Assembly (NCBI GenBank): GCA_020634035.1
Contig: JACKCM010000001.1
Span: 434,001-498,000 of the forward strand
Length of the DNA: 64,000 nucleotides
Direction: 5' to 3'
From: Candidatus Obscuribacterales bacterium
GTDB taxonomy: Bacteria > Cyanobacteriota > Vampirovibrionia > Obscuribacterales > Obscuribacteraceae
The notes under the pieces are model-generated. The model worked only from the letters and a program-made list of their open reading frames with translations. It was not told where the DNA came from and ran no database searches. Below are positions 61,121 to 64,000 of the stretch, one piece after another. Both the position numbers and the translations under genes were made by a program. Each line of letters begins with the position of its first letter. Position 1 is the stretch's first letter.

Positions 61121-62791
61121 TCATTGCCTGGTGATCACTACTTTGTCGATTTCGACTCCGTCGATATCGACCTGCCTCATGGTCAACTGATCCCCGTCGA
61201 TGTCACAGACAGTGAACGAGAATCTATCGCCAATCAGCTTGTAGGTAAACGGTTCCCACAGGTGCGGGCGCTTGTGGAGGTACTCCGAGTCATGGGGAGC
61301 GCCACCAGCACCGGTGACAATATAAATCACTCCGTCGGGAGTGGTATTGGTGACACCGTCGAAGGTCAAATCCTTATCGATTATCCCTCCGACATGGCCG
61401 TGTTCGTCAATCTTGCTGCCGTCCTCGTTCAACTCCAGGGTGAAACGAAGCGGATAGGTTCGTTCGTAGGTATGGGCATGGCCGTTGAAGACCACACTCA
61501 CTCCGTACTTTTCGAACAGATCACAGAGCAATCGCATTCTCTTCTCGCGCTTGTGCTTGAGATTAGAGGTAAAGGGCGGCTGGTGGAAGTTGACGAATTT
61601 CCACAGGCCCGGTCCGACAGCCTTCAAATCCTCTTCGACCCAGTTCCGCAACTCTTCTTCGGTCCAGTCCATGTAAGCATTGGCGTCGAGCACAAGCCAG
61701 TGAACATTGCCGTAGTCGAACGAGTAGTTGGCCATGACCGGAAAGCGGTCACCGGCAATCTCGGCAAACGCCCTGGTACGCTCATCTTCACCGAGAAGGT
61801 GAGGCGTGGACGTCTGACCGGCATGCCTGGCAGGACCGTTGAGCGGCATCGACCAGTAGAGGAAGTAGGCATAAAGGTCGGCGAAGCGGTCAAAGGACGG
61901 GATATCATCGGGAGATGCCTTACCCATACAGTGATTGCCTGCCGAAGTGAAGCTCGGAATCGAGCGCAAAATCGGAGCGCCTTCAGAGGCTTCGGCTCGG
62001 TCGGCGTTATAGATGGGGAAGAAACGAAGCATGTATTCTCCGGCTCTTCCGAATCGGTAGGTAATGTCACCGACAAAAACCATCAAGTCAGGACGACTGT
62101 TCCAGATCTGATGGGCGATGCCCTTGTTACCGGAACGACCGGTGCCCATGTCACCGACCACGGCAAAACGATGTGCCCTGGTCTCCGCCCCGAAAGGAGC
62201 GGTGGTGGTGGCGGAAAACACCTGCAGTCCGTCTCTGAAAACGCGGTATTCGAGCCTCTGACCGGCGTTGAGACCGCCGACCGAGACCCTCATCAGACAG
62301 TGCGGAGTCAGCCCCTGGAGGCGGACCGGCTGTTTCTCCAGCGCAGAGACCGTCGCTGTCGCGCAGGGCTCTCCACAGACAATCTCGACTCGCCAGTCAC
62401 CATCATCATCGAGGGCTGCCCAGACAATCTCGAAACCAGAACCCAGAGACGGCTTTTGACGACCGATCTGAATCGCAGGCTTGAAGAGAAAGGGTCCGGA
62501 GCGGATCACGTCGACAAAGGACTGGCAGTTAAAATCAATGGTTTCCTTATCCGGATAACCCTGGTCCGGAGTGCCGACCCAATCACAGGGATCGTCACTC
62601 TCTTCGACCTCGGTCTCGGATTTTGAGACGGGCGTTGTGGTCTCGACCGGAGAATTCTCTTCGGTCTTCATCCGACGACGCCATCTCTCAAATCTACGTC
62701 TTCGTTTCGCCTTTTTGCTGTTGCGACTCAATAGATAGAGCCCAAGCAGCCAGGCACCGAAGATAGCCAGCAGAAATAGAACGTTGTGCAT
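61121..62791 (-). CDS. Membrane-anchored metallophosphoesterase (purple-acid-phosphatase-like)
   Basis: 556 residues from the ATG at 62791 (GGAGG four bases upstream); a longer start at 62839 lacks support. One N-terminal helix (about 3-21) with a very basic stretch after it suggests a membrane anchor. A fibronectin-like domain (about 105-200) precedes the catalytic domain. Metal motifs: GDMGTG (213-218), GDITY (241-245), GNH (285-287), NFHQPPF (401-407) and GHAHTYER (437-444). These match purple acid phosphatase-like enzymes, which hydrolyse phosphomonoesters. It lies between the CBS/CorC gene and ftsH on the same strand. Confidence 0.9.
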   Translation of the reverse strand: MHNVLFLLAIFGAWLLGLYLLSRNSKKAKRRRRFERWRRRMKTEENSPVETTTPVSKSETEVEESDDPCDWVGTPDQGYPDKETIDFNCQSFVDVIRSGPFLFKPAIQIGRQKPSLGSGFEIVWAALDDDGDWRVEIVCGEPCATATVSALEKQPVRLQGLTPHCLMRVSVGGLNAGQRLEYRVFRDGLQVFSATTTAPFGAETRAHRFAVVGDMGTGRSGNKGIAHQIWNSRPDLMVFVGDITYRFGRAGEYMLRFFPIYNADRAEASEGAPILRSIPSFTSAGNHCMGKASPDDIPSFDRFADLYAYFLYWSMPLNGPARHAGQTSTPHLLGEDERTRAFAEIAGDRFPVMANYSFDYGNVHWLVLDANAYMDWTEEELRNWVEEDLKAVGPGLWKFVNFHQPPFTSNLKHKREKRMRLLCDLFEKYGVSVVFNGHAHTYERTYPLRFTLELNEDGSKIDEHGHVGGIIDKDLTFDGVTNTTPDGVIYIVTGAGGAPHDSEYLHKRPHLWEPFTYKLIGDRFSFTVCDIDGDQLTMRQVDIDGVEIDKVVITRQ

Positions 62792-62848
62792 ATTGCCTCC
62801 ATTTTTTGCTGCATTAGAGGCTGAAGTAATTGGGAGCATGCGACCTGT

Positions 62849-64000
62849 CTACGGCAGAGGAGCTTTCCTCACGTCGACCTCGGTGACTTGCTTCCCTTTG
62901 ACGGTAGCAACTTGCAATAAAGCCTTCTCAACCCGGACGCTGTCTCCAACTTTGGGCGCATGACCGAGACGTTCAGCAAGAACACCTGCGATGGTCGTGC
63001 AACCGCTGTCACACTCGATCACCACACCAAAGGTAGTGGCAAACTCGAAGAGAGTGACGTCGCCGTTGATGCGCACGGTGTTGTTTCCGACTTTCTTGAT
63101 GTCGATACTGGGCTTGTCGTATTCATCCCAGATTTCGCCGACCAGCTGCTCGACAAGGTCTTCGAGAGTGACCAGACCGACAATGGCGCCTTCTTGGTTT
63201 CGCACCATGGCGATCTGAATTCGCTTCGACTTCATCATGTCGAGCAGGGCGCTGGCAGGCATAGTGTCCGGAACAATGTAGGCTTTGCGGACAAGATTGG
63301 AAAGAGAAAAGCCGTGTCTTGCGTCCTGGCTTGTCCAGATGTCGAAAAGATCCTTGGTGTTGAGGATTCCGACAACCGAATAACCTTCATGGCACAAAAC
63401 TGGAAACTTCGAGTGTTTCTCGCGAACCACCACTTCTAGAACCTGGTCCAGGTCCATGGTGTCCACCAGAAAATCTATCTCCTCCCGGGGCAACATGGCA
63501 TCTGCCACGGCAATCGCCTTCAGCTCCAGAGCCCGTTTGAGAATGTCGGACTGGTTGCGGTCGAGCTTGCCGGCTTCGGCACTCTCGTCCACCAGAATCC
63601 TGAATTCTTGAGGGCTGGGAGCTTTCTGCTCTTCGGGCTTATCAGCAAGGCCGACCATTCTGATGATCAGATTGGAAAGACCGTTGAGTAACCAGATGAA
63701 TGGCGAGGTTACCAGACAGAAAATCCTGAATGGGAAGCCCAGCTTAATCAGAACCGATTCCGGAAATCTGATCGCCAGAAACTTGGGTACCTGTTCTCCC
63801 AGGACAATGTGCAAAGCACTCAGGATAGTAAACGCCATGGCAACGGACAGCCAGCTCGGCAGAGAAAGCCCCTGCAAAGCCGGCACCGTATGCAGTATCG
63901 ACTCAAAGATCGAAGCGAAGGCGTCTTCTCCGAGCCACCCGACCACAAGACTGGCCAGGGTGATTCCGAGTTGGGCACCTGCCACACTCTTGTCCAAATC
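62849..64000 (-). CDS. CNNM/CBS-domain membrane protein, CorC/HlyC type (5' end outside the window)
   Basis: About 384 residues are present; the start lies beyond base 64000. These proteins act in magnesium or other cation transport. The DUF21/CNNM part (about 1-125) has AGAQLGITLASLVVGWLGED, and FRIFCLVTSPFIWLLNGLSNL is in its last helix. Two CBS domains (about 165-290) include LPREEIDFLVDTMDLDQVLE and DMMKSKRIQIAMVRNQEGAIVGLVTLEDLVE. The C-terminal CorC_HlyC domain (about 305-382) ends in VRKAPLP. The metallophosphoesterase gene begins 57 bases downstream, one operon. Confidence 0.92.
   Translation of the reverse strand, partial: DLDKSVAGAQLGITLASLVVGWLGEDAFASIFESILHTVPALQGLSLPSWLSVAMAFTILSALHIVLGEQVPKFLAIRFPESVLIKLGFPFRIFCLVTSPFIWLLNGLSNLIIRMVGLADKPEEQKAPSPQEFRILVDESAEAGKLDRNQSDILKRALELKAIAVADAMLPREEIDFLVDTMDLDQVLEVVVREKHSKFPVLCHEGYSVVGILNTKDLFDIWTSQDARHGFSLSNLVRKAYIVPDTMPASALLDMMKSKRIQIAMVRNQEGAIVGLVTLEDLVEQLVGEIWDEYDKPSIDIKKVGNNTVRINGDVTLFEFATTFGVVIECDSGCTTIAGVLAERLGHAPKVGDSVRVEKALLQVATVKGKQVTEVDVRKAPLP

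Noticed and set aside
60995..62626. 543-residue plus-strand frame opposite the metallophosphoesterase
   Set aside because: It has no motif. The minus-strand frame carries five metal-binding motifs in order.
1..64000. tRNA, rRNA or CRISPR
   Set aside because: I found no cloverleaf with a GTTC-type T-loop, no rRNA-like sequence and no regular repeat-spacer array in the gene-free stretches.
1..64000. HIP1-type octamer GCGATCGC of many cyanobacteria
   Set aside because: I saw only partial matches such as GCGATCGA, so it gives no taxonomic support.

Overview
The window is bacterial DNA (AGGAGG-type ribosome sites, ATG/GTG/TTG starts, polycistronic runs) from a double-membrane organism. It encodes an Mla/TGD-type lipid transporter, two S41 periplasmic proteases, a Bat/MoxR cluster and a DsbD-type protein. 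My best guess is a non-photosynthetic relative of Cyanobacteria (Vampirovibrionia/Melainabacteria, Obscuribacter-like). This is a guess from gene content and style; no marker gene here settles it. I found no rRNA, tRNA or CRISPR. There is one IS66-type insertion sequence.

Layout. 1-9.6 kb: the tail of an off-window gene, a nucleoside-hydrolase-like gene, iaaA, two unknown genes, a prolyl oligopeptidase, a secreted repeat protein with thioredoxin, and a membrane-anchored unknown. 10-16 kb: a HAD phosphatase, a PfkB (fructokinase-like) kinase, an IPT/TIG-like secreted protein, a DAO-family FAD oxidoreductase, and prfB with the programmed +1 frameshift. 16.6-28 kb: two tandem divergent PrkA AAA+ genes, a DUF444 (YeaH/YhbH) gene and SpoVR, followed by two unknown genes and facing a converging pair (zinc-ribbon and beta-helix-like). 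29.4-39.7 kb: a Bat/MoxR cluster (two VWA proteins, a TPR protein, MoxR, DUF58, a BatD-like protein) running into two S41 proteases and a small ParB-like protein. 40-49.7 kb: mlaE-mlaF-mlaD, gatB, an M23 peptidase, a TPR protein and a PQQ-type propeller. 50-56 kb: HU, MgtC, small membrane proteins, DsbD and thioredoxin. 56-64 kb: IS66, a TPR protein, then ftsH, a metallophosphoesterase and a CBS/CorC-type protein on the minus strand.

Two styles of gene alternate. One (nucleoside hydrolase, HAD, PrkA/SpoVR, Bat/S41, MgtC, DsbD, FtsH/CBS) has strongly C/G-ending codons, CGY arginine and AAG lysine, and is rich in stress, protease and envelope functions. The other (iaaA, POP, fructokinase, prfB, Mla, gatB, TPR) uses more AGA and AAA. 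The 3' ends of the first class carry, just beyond the intrinsic terminator, a recurring 15-bp interrupted palindrome, ACTAT-N5-ATAGT. I found nine copies (three of them imperfect) and none at the 3' ends of the other class. This is the most unusual signal in the window. Next are the PrkA pair, in which the first copy has lost normal Walker A and B residues, and a possible pseudoknotted leader RNA upstream of it. Strong hairpins also sit in many intercistronic gaps of the first class.
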